A stretch of 64,000 nucleotides of DNA. Source: Campylobacter jejuni. Lineage in GTDB: Bacteria > Campylobacterota > Campylobacteria > Campylobacterales > Campylobacteraceae. This document shows, piece by piece, positions 19,701 to 28,514 of the stretch (position 1 is the stretch's first letter; the number at the start of each line of letters is the position of its first letter). The DNA lies in contig NZ_LN831025.1 in the NCBI RefSeq assembly GCF_001457695.1, positions 186,001 to 250,000 on the forward strand. Reading direction: 5' to 3'. The position numbers and the translations under genes are program-made. A model generated the notes under the pieces. It was not told the origin of the DNA, searched no databases, and worked only from the letters and a program-made list of their open reading frames with translations.

Positions 19701-20238
19701 TTTATAGTGATTTTGTTTTAAGATATATTTATTATCAAAATGAAGTAAATGCAAATTTTATTCCAGGAAATCAAGGTAGATTAGATGATAATGATGGTTC
19801 GCATAATATTATCTTAAGTGCTGAGTTAGGTTATAGAAAAACTTATGATAAAATTTATCTTGAGCCGAGTTTGGAATTTATCAGTGGTTATGTAGAAGCT
19901 ATGGATCTAAAAGGAGATATTGCTAGTTTAAAACGATCTTTTTATATTCCTTTAGTCGCAAAAACAGCATTTTTCATAGGAAGTCAAAATCAAAATTTAA
20001 ATTTTAGAACAGGACTTGGTTTATATGCAGATCTGATTAAAACAGGAGATCAAATTTTAGAGGATCAAGCAAGTCAGAGAAGATATGAAGGAAAAAAGAT
20101 CAAAGAATGTTTATAAATTTAGGAAGTGATTATAAGCTTAATGATAAAACACGCTTTAGTTTCGAATTTGAAAAGACATTTTTTGGCGATTTAAATGTGG
20201 ATTGGAATGTAAATGCTAATTTAAGATATAGTTTTTAA
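16702..20238 (+). pseudogene. S6-family serine protease autotransporter (IgA protease/SPATE-like), decayed
   Basis: ATG 16702 follows a perfect AGGAGG (16691-16696) and begins a signal peptide (to ASA near residue 24). The passenger start (DFASNKGKFQ, PMIDFS) matches S6 proteases. The triad codons survive in separate frames: His in VSASHM (16985-16987), Asp in VDFAVL (about 17107) and Ser in GDSGSG (about 17521). Frame breaks occur at about 16783, 17015, 19190, 19692 and 20105. In-frame stops stand at 16850-16852 and 16961-16963. The longest open stretch is 17029-19200. The autotransporter beta-barrel begins near 19430 and ends RYSF at 20238. It corresponds by position to Cj0223, a pseudogene in NCTC 11168 too. 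Confidence 0.9.
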
Positions 20239-20285
20239 ATAAAAAATAATTTAAAAATTGTATTTTTATTTTAAGTTTTTTTGTT

Positions 20286-20291
20286 TATAAT
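20286..20291 (+). promoter_or_regulatory. -10 box (TATAAT) for the arg operon
   Basis: TTTATAAT lies 27 bases upstream of the argC start after a T-rich stretch, consistent with the C. jejuni sigma-70 promoter form. Confidence 0.6.
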
Positions 20292-20318
20292 ACTTACTTT
20301 TACATTTAAAGGATAAAG

Positions 20319-21347
20319 ATGAAAATAAAAGTTGGGATTTTAGGAGCGAGTGGTTATGCGGGCAATGAGCTTGTACGCATTTTGCTTAATCATCTCAAAG
20401 TTGAAATTTCTTATTTAGGTTCGAGTTCTAGCACGGGACAAAATTATCAAGATCTTTATCCGAATACCCCTTTAAATTTATGTTTTGAAAATAAAAATTT
20501 AGATGAACTTGAGCTTGATCTTTTGTTTTTGGCTACTCCGCATGAATTTAGTGCTAAGCTTTTAAATAAGAATTTGTTAAAAAAGATGAAAATCATTGAT
20601 TTAAGTGCGGATTTTCGTCTTAAAAATCCTAAAGATTACGAGCTTTGGTATAAATTCACTCATCCTAATCAAGAGCTTTTGCAAAATGCAGTTTATGGAC
20701 TTTGCGAGCTTTATAAAGAAGAGATAAAAAAAGCAAGTTTGGTGGCAAATCCAGGTTGCTATACCACCTGTTCTATCTTAAGTCTTTATCCGCTTTTTAA
20801 AGAAAAGATTATTGATTTTAACTCAGTTATTATTGATGCAAAAAGCGGAGTAAGTGGAGCAGGAAGAAGTGCAAAGGTGGAAAATCTTTTTTGTGAAGTT
20901 AATGAAAATATCAAAGCTTATAATTTAGCTTCGCACCGCCATACTCCTGAAATTGAAGAGCATTTAAGCTATGCGGCCAAAGAGAAAATCACTCTACAAT
21001 TTACCCCTCATCTTGTGCCTATGCAAAGAGGAATTTTAATCAGTGCTTATGCAAATTTAAAAGAGGACTTGCAAGAACAAGATATACGCGATATTTATAC
21101 AAAATACTATCAAAACAATAAATTCATAAGGCTTTTACCGCCGCAGTCGCTTCCGCAGACTCGGTGGGTTAAATCAAGCAATTTTGCGGATATAAATTTT
21201 AGTATAGATCAACGTACAAAGCGTGTTATTGTGCTTGGTGCTATTGATAATTTAATCAAAGGTGCAGCAGGACAAGCTGTTCAAAATATGAATTTAATGT
21301 TTGATTTTGATGAAGATGAAGGACTTAAATTCTTTGCAAATTTGTAA
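20319..21347 (+). CDS. argC: N-acetyl-gamma-glutamyl-phosphate reductase
   Basis: ArgC reduces N-acetylglutamyl phosphate to the semialdehyde in arginine synthesis. The 342-residue protein has the NADP-binding GASGYAG at 9-15 and the active-site Cys147 in NPGCYTT. The later block HRHTPEIEEHL carries the conserved histidine region. It leads a tight rightward arginine operon (argC, GNAT, argB, argD) with gaps below 10 bases. ATG follows AAAGGATAAAG. Confidence 0.96.
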   Translation: MKIKVGILGASGYAGNELVRILLNHLKVEISYLGSSSSTGQNYQDLYPNTPLNLCFENKNLDELELDLLFLATPHEFSAKLLNKNLLKKMKIIDLSADFRLKNPKDYELWYKFTHPNQELLQNAVYGLCELYKEEIKKASLVANPGCYTTCSILSLYPLFKEKIIDFNSVIIDAKSGVSGAGRSAKVENLFCEVNENIKAYNLASHRHTPEIEEHLSYAAKEKITLQFTPHLVPMQRGILISAYANLKEDLQEQDIRDIYTKYYQNNKFIRLLPPQSLPQTRWVKSSNFADINFSIDQRTKRVIVLGAIDNLIKGAAGQAVQNMNLMFDFDEDEGLKFFANL

Positions 21348-21356
21348 AGGATAGAA

Positions 21357-21803
21357 ATGTTAATACGAGCTATGCAAAAAAGCGATTATGAAGCCGTTTA
21401 TAAGCTTTGGTGTGAGATAAAAGGCTTTGGGATAAGAAGCATTGATGATAGCAAAGAAAATATAGAAAATTTTTTAGATAGAAACCCAAATCTTAGCGTT
21501 GTAGCAGTGATTGATGAAGAAATTGTAGGAAGCATACTTTGCGGGCATGATGGACGCACAGGGGGATTTTATCATGTATGTGTGCATAAAGATCATAGAA
21601 AAAAGGGTATAGCACACGAGATGACTAAATTTTGTCTTGAGGCTTTAAAAGCTCAAAAGATTAATAAAATCGCCTTAATCGCTTTTAAAAACAATGATTT
21701 AGGCAATGAGTTTTGGAAACATTATGGTTTTACTTTAAGAGAGGATGCGAATTATTACGATCTTTCTTTAAATGAGTATAATCAAACCAGCTTTAATGCT
21801 TAA
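21357..21803 (+). CDS. GNAT acetyltransferase, candidate short N-acetylglutamate synthase
   Basis: The protein is a 148-residue single-domain GNAT. The acetyl-CoA motif A region reads GFYHVCVHKDHRKKGIAHEM (about 61-80), and the fold ends with FWKHYGFTLRE. It lies between argC and argB, where the pathway needs an N-acetylglutamate-forming enzyme, and no long argA-type gene is in the cluster. A short stand-alone synthase of this kind has been named ArgO in Campylobacter databases as I recall. The assignment rests on context plus fold, not on substrate residues. Confidence 0.75.
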   Translation: MLIRAMQKSDYEAVYKLWCEIKGFGIRSIDDSKENIENFLDRNPNLSVVAVIDEEIVGSILCGHDGRTGGFYHVCVHKDHRKKGIAHEMTKFCLEALKAQKINKIALIAFKNNDLGNEFWKHYGFTLREDANYYDLSLNEYNQTSFNA

Positions 21804-21812
21804 GGAATGATC

Positions 21813-22652
21813 ATGCAAAAATATTTAGAAAAAGCCAATGTCTTAATCGAAGCTTTGCCTTATATACGCAAATTTAATTCCAAGATTATACTTATAAAAT
21901 ACGGCGGATCAGCTATGGAAAATGAAGAGCTAAAGCATTGCGTGATGCAAGATATAGCTCTTTTAAAACTTGTGGGTTTAAATCCTATCATCGTACATGG
22001 TGGGGGAAAAGATATTTCTGCTATGTGTGAAAGATTGGGCGTAAAGAGTGAGTTTAAAAACGGTCTTAGGGTTAGTGATAAAGCCACTACTGAAGTAGCC
22101 AGTATGGTTTTAAATCATATCAATAAAAATTTAGTCCATAGTTTGCAAAATTTAGGAGTTAAAGCCATAGGGCTTTGTGGTAAAGATGGCGCGCTTTTAG
22201 AATGTGTGAAAAAAGATGAAAATTTAGCTTTTGTTGGCACGATACAAAAGGTAAATTCGAAAATTTTAGAAGAGCTTTTGGAAAAAGATTTTTTACCTAT
22301 CATTGCTCCTATTGGCATGGATGAGAATTTTAATACTTATAATATCAACGCTGATGACGCAGCTTGTGCGATCGCTAAGGCTTTAAGGGCTGAAAAACTT
22401 GCTTTTTTAACTGATACTGCAGGGCTTTATGAGGATTTTAATGATAAAAATTCTTTAATTTCTAAAATCAGCCTTGAACAGGCTAAAATTTTAGCTCCTA
22501 AAATAGAAGGTGGTATGCATGTAAAATTAAAATCTTGCATTGATGCTTGTGAAAATGGAGTCAAAAAGGTACATATTTTAGATGGGCGTGTGAAACATTC
22601 TTTGTTGCTTGAGTTTTTTACCGATGAAGGTATAGGCACTTTGGTGGGTTAA
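21813..22652 (+). CDS. argB: Acetylglutamate kinase
   Basis: ArgB phosphorylates N-acetylglutamate and is often the feedback-controlled step. The 279-residue protein shows the amino-acid-kinase fold: IKYGGSAM near residue 28, VHGGGKDIS near 62, and NINADDAACAIA in the nucleotide part. ATG 21813 is preferred because AAGGA at 21802-21806 abuts the earlier in-frame ATG 21807 with no spacing, but lies 6 bases from 21813. It sits 9 bases after the GNAT stop and 9 bases before argD. Confidence 0.95.
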   Translation: MQKYLEKANVLIEALPYIRKFNSKIILIKYGGSAMENEELKHCVMQDIALLKLVGLNPIIVHGGGKDISAMCERLGVKSEFKNGLRVSDKATTEVASMVLNHINKNLVHSLQNLGVKAIGLCGKDGALLECVKKDENLAFVGTIQKVNSKILEELLEKDFLPIIAPIGMDENFNTYNINADDAACAIAKALRAEKLAFLTDTAGLYEDFNDKNSLISKISLEQAKILAPKIEGGMHVKLKSCIDACENGVKKVHILDGRVKHSLLLEFFTDEGIGTLVG

Positions 22653-22661
22653 AGGATGAAA

Positions 22662-23843
22662 ATGGATTATAAAGAACAAAGTCATATTATCCCTACCTAT
22701 AAGCGTTTTGATATAGTTTTAGAAAAAGGGCAGGGGGTTTATCTTTTTGACGATAAGGCTAAAAAATATCTTGATTTTTCAAGTGGCATAGGTGTTTGTG
22801 CTTTAGGATATAATCATGCTAAATTTAATGCCAAAATCAAAGCGCAAGTGGATAAGCTTTTGCATACTAGCAATTTATATTATAATGAAAATATAGCTGC
22901 TGCAGCTAAAAATTTAGCCAAAGCTAGTGCTTTAGAGCGTGTTTTTTTTACAAATTCTGGTACAGAAAGTATAGAAGGAGCGATGAAAACAGCTAGAAAA
23001 TACGCCTTTAACAAAGGCATTAAGAGTGGACAATTTATCGCTTTTAAGCATTCTTTTCATGGGCGTACTTTAGGGGCTTTATCGCTTACTGCTAATGAAA
23101 AATATCAAAAGCCTTTTAAGCCTTTAATTTCACGGGTTAAATTTGCAAAATATAATGATATTTCAAGCGTTGAAAAACTGGTAAATGAAAAAACTTGTGC
23201 CATTATCTTAGAAAGCGTGCAAGGAGAAGGTGGGATAAATCCTGCAAATAAAGATTTTTACAAAGCCTTAAGAAAGCTTTGCGATGAAAAAGATATATTA
23301 TTAATCGCTGATGAAATTCAATGTGGTATGGGTAGAAGTGGAAAATTTTTTGCCTATGAGCACGCACAAATTTTGCCTGATATCATGACTTCAGCGAAGG
23401 CCTTGGGTTGTGGGCTTAGTGTGGGTGCTTTTGTAATAAATCAAAAGGTAGCAAGCAATTCTTTAGAAGCGGGCGATCATGGTAGCACTTATGGGGGAAA
23501 TCCTTTGGTTTGTGCAGGAGTGAATACAGTTTTTGAAATTTTTAAAGAAGAAAAAATTTTAGAAAATGTCAATAAACTCACGCCTTATTTAGAGCAAAGT
23601 TTAGATGAGTTGATCAAAGAATTTGATTTTTGTAAAAAACGCAAAGGTTTAGGGTTTATGCAAGGGCTGAGTCTTGATAAAAGTGTAAAAGTATTCAAGG
23701 TCATTCAAAAATGCCAAGAAAATGCACTTTTACTGATAAGTTGTGGAGAGAATGATTTGAGATTTTTACCTCCTTTAATTTTGCAAAAAGAACATATTGA
23801 TGAAATGAGCGAAAAGTTAAGAAAGGCTCTAAAGAGTTTTTAA
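22662..23843 (+). CDS. argD: Acetylornithine aminotransferase
   Basis: ArgD is a class III PLP-dependent aminotransferase making N-acetylornithine, and commonly also acting in the DAP pathway. The 393-residue protein shows TNSGTESIEGAMK (97-109), HSFHGRTLGALS (130-141), ADEIQCGMGRSG with Asp217, and the PLP lysine Lys246 in SAKALGCG. ATG 22662 is chosen over in-frame ATG 22656 because AAAGG ends at 22655. It is the last gene of the arg run and converges with pcm 18 bases later. Confidence 0.95.
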   Translation: MDYKEQSHIIPTYKRFDIVLEKGQGVYLFDDKAKKYLDFSSGIGVCALGYNHAKFNAKIKAQVDKLLHTSNLYYNENIAAAAKNLAKASALERVFFTNSGTESIEGAMKTARKYAFNKGIKSGQFIAFKHSFHGRTLGALSLTANEKYQKPFKPLISRVKFAKYNDISSVEKLVNEKTCAIILESVQGEGGINPANKDFYKALRKLCDEKDILLIADEIQCGMGRSGKFFAYEHAQILPDIMTSAKALGCGLSVGAFVINQKVASNSLEAGDHGSTYGGNPLVCAGVNTVFEIFKEEKILENVNKLTPYLEQSLDELIKEFDFCKKRKGLGFMQGLSLDKSVKVFKVIQKCQENALLLISCGENDLRFLPPLILQKEHIDEMSEKLRKALKSF

Positions 23844-23861
23844 TAAATTTTGTAAAAAAGT

Positions 23862-24491
23862 TTATTCTTTTCCATCTACTATAGGCACAAATAAACATTC
23901 TTCTAAAATTTCTTTTTGTAAATTTGTGCCATTTTTTCTAAGGCGTGTGATGAATTGTTTGCCATTGTGTAAAATAGGAGCGACTAAAATCCCGTCATCG
24001 CTTAATTGATCGAGTAAAATTTCAGGAATTTGTGTCGCATAAGCAGAAAATAAAATCCTATCATAAGGAGCATAATTTTTCCAGCCATTTTGCCCATCAT
24101 CAAATTTTACATTGATATTAAAAAGTTCTAATTCTCTGAAAGTTTGAGCGGCTTTTTTGGCTAAATTTTCTATGCGTTCTATGGTAAAAACACGCCTTAT
24201 GACTTTGCTTAAAATCGCAGCTTGATAGCCACTTCCACAACCTATCTCTAAAATACTATCAGCATTTTTAAAATCTAAGGCCATAGTCATTTTAGCTACA
24301 GTTAAAGGTGAACTAATCCATTGAGAATTTGCCAAAGGCAAAGCATCAAGGCGATAAGCATGGGCTTTTAAAGGAGAAAAAATTTCACGCGGAATTTGAC
24401 AAAAAGCATTAAAAAGTTCTTCATTGATAAAAACTTTTTGTGCAATTTCTTCAGCCATATTTTGACATCTTTTTTGTTCAAATGCGTTCAT
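23862..24491 (-). CDS. pcm: Protein-L-isoaspartate O-methyltransferase
   Basis: Pcm uses S-adenosylmethionine to methylate isoaspartyl residues so that damaged proteins can be repaired. The 209-residue protein has the family entry region (PREIFSPLKAHAYRLDALPL), the SAM loop LEIGCGSGYQAAIL (about 81-94) and the later FDDGQNGWKNYAPYDRIL. Length is normal. It is transcribed away from the divergent gamma-carbonic-anhydrase-like gene, with 88 bases between them. AGGAGAAGTA precedes the start. Confidence 0.93.
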   Translation of the reverse strand: MNAFEQKRCQNMAEEIAQKVFINEELFNAFCQIPREIFSPLKAHAYRLDALPLANSQWISSPLTVAKMTMALDFKNADSILEIGCGSGYQAAILSKVIRRVFTIERIENLAKKAAQTFRELELFNINVKFDDGQNGWKNYAPYDRILFSAYATQIPEILLDQLSDDGILVAPILHNGKQFITRLRKNGTNLQKEILEECLFVPIVDGKE

Positions 24492-24555
24492 TACTTCTCC
24501 TATAAATTTAAATAAAAATTGTAACTAAAAAAGTTGAAATAGAGTTAAACTTAGC

Positions 24556-24561
24556 TATACT
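24556..24561 (+). promoter_or_regulatory. -10 box (TATACT) for the gamma-carbonic-anhydrase-like gene
   Basis: TAGCTATACTT ends about 19 bases upstream of ATG 24580, close to an AAGGAAAAAA ribosome site, implying a short leader. Confidence 0.45.
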
Positions 24562-24579
24562 TAAATAAAAAGGAAAAAA

Positions 24580-25128
24580 ATGCTTATAAAATTTAAAAAT
24601 CATAGTCCCAAACTAGGTCAAAATGTTTTTGTTGCAGAGGGTGCTAAAATCATAGGAGAAATAGAAATAGGAGATGAAAGTGGTATTTGGTTTAATTGTG
24701 TTTTAAGAGCCGATTTTAATTTTATAAAAATTGGCAAAAGAACCAATATTCAAGATCTTAGCACGGTGCATGTTTGGCATAGGGAATTTGATGAAAAAGG
24801 AAAGTTAAAAGACGCTGGTTTTCCTACGATAATAGGAGATGATGTAACCATAGGACATAATTGCGTTATCCATGCTTGTGTGATAAAAAATCGTGTTTTA
24901 GTCGGAATGAATGCTGTTATCATGGACAATGCTTTGATAGAAGAAGATAGCATAGTGGGTGCTGGAAGCGTTGTAACAAAGGGTAAAAAATTTCCGCCAC
25001 GCTCTTTGATACTTGGAAATCCTGCAAAATTTGTGCGTGAATTAAACGATGAAGAAATAAGCTTTCTAAAACAATCCGCTTTAAATTATGTGGATTTTAA
25101 AAACGAGTTTTTAAAAGATCTTCAGTGA
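24580..25128 (+). CDS. Gamma-carbonic-anhydrase-like left-handed beta-helix protein
   Basis: This 182-residue hexapeptide-repeat protein is of the gamma-carbonic anhydrase/YrdA type. Its repeats (GEIEIGDESGIWFNCVLRAD and similar) predict a left-handed beta-helix. Three candidate zinc histidines are visible: one in STVHVW and two in GHNCVIHAC. The C-terminal helix (NDEEISFLKQSALNYVDFK) is typical. Many YrdA-like proteins have no proven carbonic anhydrase activity, so the reaction is uncertain. Its 3' end overlaps the convergent pncB by 32 bases. It corresponds by position to Cj0229. Confidence 0.88.
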   Translation: MLIKFKNHSPKLGQNVFVAEGAKIIGEIEIGDESGIWFNCVLRADFNFIKIGKRTNIQDLSTVHVWHREFDEKGKLKDAGFPTIIGDDVTIGHNCVIHACVIKNRVLVGMNAVIMDNALIEEDSIVGAGSVVTKGKKFPPRSLILGNPAKFVRELNDEEISFLKQSALNYVDFKNEFLKDLQ

Positions 25129-26467
25129 TATTTTGAAGTTTAGGTGAGAGTTTTACTTCAAATTTCACAAAACGATCAAGATCTAAAAAACTCTCATCGA
25201 GTTTTGAAATTTGCTCTTTTGTATAATCTTGAATAGTATTTAAAGATGACTTTTTAAGAAGTCTTTTTTCTTTGTAGACTAATTCTAAAAGTTCTTTGCG
25301 TTCTAAATTTTCATCTTGATTTGGGTTTTCGTCAAAAACATAAAGCTCATCAAAAAGGATTTTTTGCGTGTTTTTATCATAAACCCTAAAAAGCTTTTTA
25401 AAATGAGGTAGGGTTGATTTTTCGTTATTTTCGCTGATTTTGATTTTAGGTTTTATGTCTTGATCTTCTAAGGCTGCGAGTTTATAAACGCAACTAAAAA
25501 TAGGGTCACTTGAAGCAGTGATCAATCTTTCGCCTACACCAAAGATATCAATAGGTGCATTTTGTTCTTTGAGTTTTTTAATACTCCATTCATCAAGGGC
25601 GTTAGAAACTATGATTTTACATTTTTGAAGTCCTGCTTGATCAAGTTCTTGTCTGATTTTCAAACTCAACTCAAGTAAATTTCCAGAATCTATTCTCACA
25701 CCGCCTTCTTGAATATCAAATTCTTTAAAAACTTTAATCGCATTTTTAAGTCCGCTATTTAGACAATCATAAGTATCGATCAAAAAAACAGGATTTTTTG
25801 GATAAATTTTCACATAAGCTTTAAAAGCTTCAAGTTCATTTTCAAACATTTGCACCCAAGAATGTGCCATAGTTCCATTGATAGGGATATTATAAATTTT
25901 TCCTGCTAAAGTACAAGCACTTCCTATGCAACCTCCTATAAAAGCTGCTCTTGCTCCTTTTAAGGCTGCTTCACTTCCTTGTGCTCTGCGTGAACCAAAT
26001 TCTAAAATTTTACTGTCTTTAGCTGCACGCACGATACGATTGGTTTTGGTAGCAATAAGGCTTTGGTGGTTTAAACTTAAAAGTAAAAAAGTTTCTAAAA
26101 GCTGTGCTTCTATAGTTGTAGCTTTAACGCAAAGTAAAGGTTCGTTTGGAAAAATCACTTCTCCTTCACGCATGGCATAAATTTCACCTTTAAATTTAAA
26201 GCTGGCTAAAAAATCTAAAAATTCTGTATCAAAAATACCTTGTTTTCTTAAAAATTCTATATCTTCTGCATCAAAACTCAAATTTTCAACAAAGTCTAAA
26301 ATATCTTCAAGACCTGCAAAAATAGCAAAAGAACCTGAATCTGGAATTTTTCTAAAAAATATATCAAAATAACAAATTTGATCTTTTTTATTGTTTTTGA
26401 AATAGCCTTGAGACATTGTAAATTCATAAAAATCACAAAGCAAGGCTAAAGAAGTTTTAGAAGTCAT
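25097..26467 (-). CDS. pncB: Nicotinate phosphoribosyltransferase
   Basis: The enzyme makes nicotinate mononucleotide from nicotinate and PRPP for NAD salvage. The 456-residue protein opens with LALLCDFYEFTMSQGYF, the substrate-site region of bacterial NAPRTases. It continues with EFGSRRAQGSEAALKGARA (about 155-173), GTMAHSWVQMF and GGVRIDSGNL. ATG 26467 is preferred to the in-frame TTG at 26470. It overlaps the end of nrdB by 11 bases and is the last gene of the leftward run secG-frr-pyrE-RDD-nrdB-pncB. Its 3' end overlaps the convergent neighbour by 32 bases. Confidence 0.92.
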   Translation of the reverse strand: MTSKTSLALLCDFYEFTMSQGYFKNNKKDQICYFDIFFRKIPDSGSFAIFAGLEDILDFVENLSFDAEDIEFLRKQGIFDTEFLDFLASFKFKGEIYAMREGEVIFPNEPLLCVKATTIEAQLLETFLLLSLNHQSLIATKTNRIVRAAKDSKILEFGSRRAQGSEAALKGARAAFIGGCIGSACTLAGKIYNIPINGTMAHSWVQMFENELEAFKAYVKIYPKNPVFLIDTYDCLNSGLKNAIKVFKEFDIQEGGVRIDSGNLLELSLKIRQELDQAGLQKCKIIVSNALDEWSIKKLKEQNAPIDIFGVGERLITASSDPIFSCVYKLAALEDQDIKPKIKISENNEKSTLPHFKKLFRVYDKNTQKILFDELYVFDENPNQDENLERKELLELVYKEKRLLKKSSLNTIQDYTKEQISKLDESFLDLDRFVKFEVKLSPKLQNITEDLLKTRF

Positions 26468-27479
26468 CAAAGCTTATACTACCCTTAGAATAATTCGTTA
26501 CTTTACTTTCAAAGAAATTGCTCTTTTGATCGTTAAATTTTGAAAAATCATCTACCCATTTAATGGGATGTTTTGCATTGTATAATTTATCTAAATTGAT
26601 CGCGCTTAATCTTTGATCTACAAGATAATGGATATATTCTTCTATGATATCATCAGTAAAGCCCATGATTTGATTTTGAGTGATGTATTTACCCCATTTG
26701 ATCTCAAGGTCTCCAGCTTTTTTAAACATATCATAAATTTTATTGATATTTTCATCATGGAACAAATCAGGTCTTTCTTTGCGTACTGAATTGATCATAT
26801 TTTGAAATAATAAAAGATGTGTGATTTCATCTCTTTGGATAAAGCGGATCATTTGTGCTGAACCTAGCATTTTTCCTGCACGTGCAAGTGCGTAAATAGC
26901 AGTAAAACCACTATAAAAATATACTCCTTCTAAAATTTGATTTGCCACCATAGCTAAAAGAAGTTTATTATCATCTACATCGCCTGCTAATTCTTCATAA
27001 ATGCTTGAAATAAAGTCATTTTTTTCACGCAAAGTTTCATCATGCTTTTCCATTTCATAAATCAAATCTGTATTATCGCAAATCGCTTCTACCATAACAG
27101 CGTAAGATTTTGAATGGTTTGCCTCTTCATAAGCTTGGCGTGCTAAAACTGCATTGATTTCAGGAGCTGTGATGTAAGGGTTGATATTGTCTGCTAAATT
27201 ATTGGTTTGAAAACTATCCATAGAAATAAGCTGACTCCAAACCAAATCATACATTCTTTTTTCACCTGCAGTTAAATTACAGCGATAATCAAGTGCATCT
27301 TTAGTTGTATCCACTTCTTTTGGAAACCAAGTATTTGCCTCCATTAAATCCCAAAGTTTTAAAGCCCAAGTATATTTTGCCTTAGTAAAATTTAAAATTC
27401 CATGTGGGTTACCATCAAAAACTTTACGATCTCCTAAGGTTTCGTTTGAACTTGGATTGTAAATTCTTTTTCTTTGCAT
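26457..27479 (-). CDS. nrdB: Ribonucleoside-diphosphate reductase class Ia, beta subunit
   Basis: NrdB holds the diferric-tyrosyl radical cofactor that drives deoxyribonucleotide synthesis with NrdA, an oxygen-dependent class fitting a microaerophile. The 340-residue protein shows metal-ligand helices: YEEANHSKSY (about 132-141) and RDEITHL (about 234-240), with an early Asp/Glu helix (DALDYRCNLTAGEKRMYDLVWSQ). The C-terminal tail ends in FDDF, typical for binding NrdA. nrdA is not in this window. ATG follows AAAGGTTAAAA. Confidence 0.95.
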   Translation of the reverse strand: MQRKRIYNPSSNETLGDRKVFDGNPHGILNFTKAKYTWALKLWDLMEANTWFPKEVDTTKDALDYRCNLTAGEKRMYDLVWSQLISMDSFQTNNLADNINPYITAPEINAVLARQAYEEANHSKSYAVMVEAICDNTDLIYEMEKHDETLREKNDFISSIYEELAGDVDDNKLLLAMVANQILEGVYFYSGFTAIYALARAGKMLGSAQMIRFIQRDEITHLLLFQNMINSVRKERPDLFHDENINKIYDMFKKAGDLEIKWGKYITQNQIMGFTDDIIEEYIHYLVDQRLSAINLDKLYNAKHPIKWVDDFSKFNDQKSNFFESKVTNYSKGSISFDDF

Positions 27480-27492
27480 TTTTAACCTTTCT

Positions 27493-27903
27493 TTATGCTT
27501 TAGTAGCTATACAACTTTGAGTTAAAATATCGTGTAAATTTAAACGATCTTTTCTTACAAAACTGACAAATAAACCAAAGAGTAAGCCAAAACTTATAAT
27601 AAATATCACATATCTTAGTAAAATTCTAAGAAAACTTAGTTTCTTTCCCGTTTTTATATCAATAAGATATAAATCATATGCTTTAAGACCTGGGCTTTGT
27701 GCCTTTTTTGTTAAAAAAATAGCTTGAATCAAACCAAATAAAAAAGTACATAAAGTTGTGATAAAATGGTTGTTTAAAAAAGATTCTTTAGAGCCTAATA
27801 GAAAATAAAATAAATACAAAATAGGAACATAAATAAGAAAAATATCTATAAGCAAAGCTCTAAATCTTAGCCATCTAGAGCTAATTTTTGCTTTAGTTTT
27901 CAT
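27493..27903 (-). CDS. RDD-family integral membrane protein
   Basis: This 136-residue membrane protein has the RDD-type opening (SSRWLRFRALLIDIFLIYVPILY) with Arg and Asp residues inside the first helix. Three hydrophobic segments follow, and a second helix pair region reads KAQSPGLKAYDLYLID. RDD proteins have been linked to ion or osmolyte transport in a few species, but the function here is unknown. It is wedged between pyrE (adjacent, no gap) and nrdB (13 bases), inside the leftward operon. It corresponds by position to Cj0232c. Confidence 0.8.
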   Translation of the reverse strand: MKTKAKISSRWLRFRALLIDIFLIYVPILYLFYFLLGSKESFLNNHFITTLCTFLFGLIQAIFLTKKAQSPGLKAYDLYLIDIKTGKKLSFLRILLRYVIFIISFGLLFGLFVSFVRKDRLNLHDILTQSCIATKA

Positions 27904-28512
27904 TTAATTTCCACGGCTTCCTGGTTTTATAGCTTTACTCCCTTTTTTACAAAGTGGACAATTTGTTTCATCATAAATTTCAAATTCAAAATTTCCTAGA
28001 GTAAAGAGTGGTAAATTTTCAGGTAATTTCGCATTATCTTTTCTTGGAGATTTTAAATTTTCTACTGCACAAAAACCACGATTTGCCAATGCTGCAAAAC
28101 CTACAACAATGCCACCTAAACTTTCAATGATTTTTGCACTCTCTAAAGCACTACCACCTGTAGTAATGATATCTTCACAAATTATAAATTTTTCACCCTT
28201 TTTCACCTCAAAACCACGTCTTAAAGTCATTTCTTTATTTACTCTTTCAGTGAAGATAAAACGTTTACTACAAGCTCTCGCAAGCTCATAACCTGCTAAA
28301 ATTCCACCTAAAGCAGGAGAACAAATGCTATCAAATTCTATCTTATAGCTTGCAATAATCTTTGCAAGTTCGTCACAAAGTTTTGCTGCTAATTTTGGAT
28401 TCTCTAAAACTTTTGCACTTTGAAGATAAAATTGCGAATGTTTACCTGAACTTAGTAAAAAATGGTCTTCTAAATAAGCACCACAATCTTTATAAATTTG
28501 CCCTAAATTCAT
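27904..28512 (-). CDS. pyrE: Orotate phosphoribosyltransferase
   Basis: PyrE joins orotate to PRPP to make OMP in pyrimidine synthesis. The 202-residue protein carries the PRPP-binding motif [18 protein letters not shown] (about residues 108-125) and an upstream [14 protein letters not shown] substrate region. The C-terminal extension contains a CPLC pair. It lies 2 bases after frr and directly abuts the RDD gene. Length is typical for the epsilonproteobacterial form. Confidence 0.93.
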   Translation of the reverse strand: MNLGQIYKDCGAYLEDHFLLSSGKHSQFYLQSAKVLENPKLAAKLCDELAKIIASYKIEFDSICSPALGGILAGYELARACSKRFIFTERVNKEMTLRRGFEVKKGEKFIICEDIITTGGSALESAKIIESLGGIVVGFAALANRGFCAVENLKSPRKDNAKLPENLPLFTLGNFEFEIYDETNCPLCKKGSKAIKPGSRGN

Positions 28513-28514
28513 CG

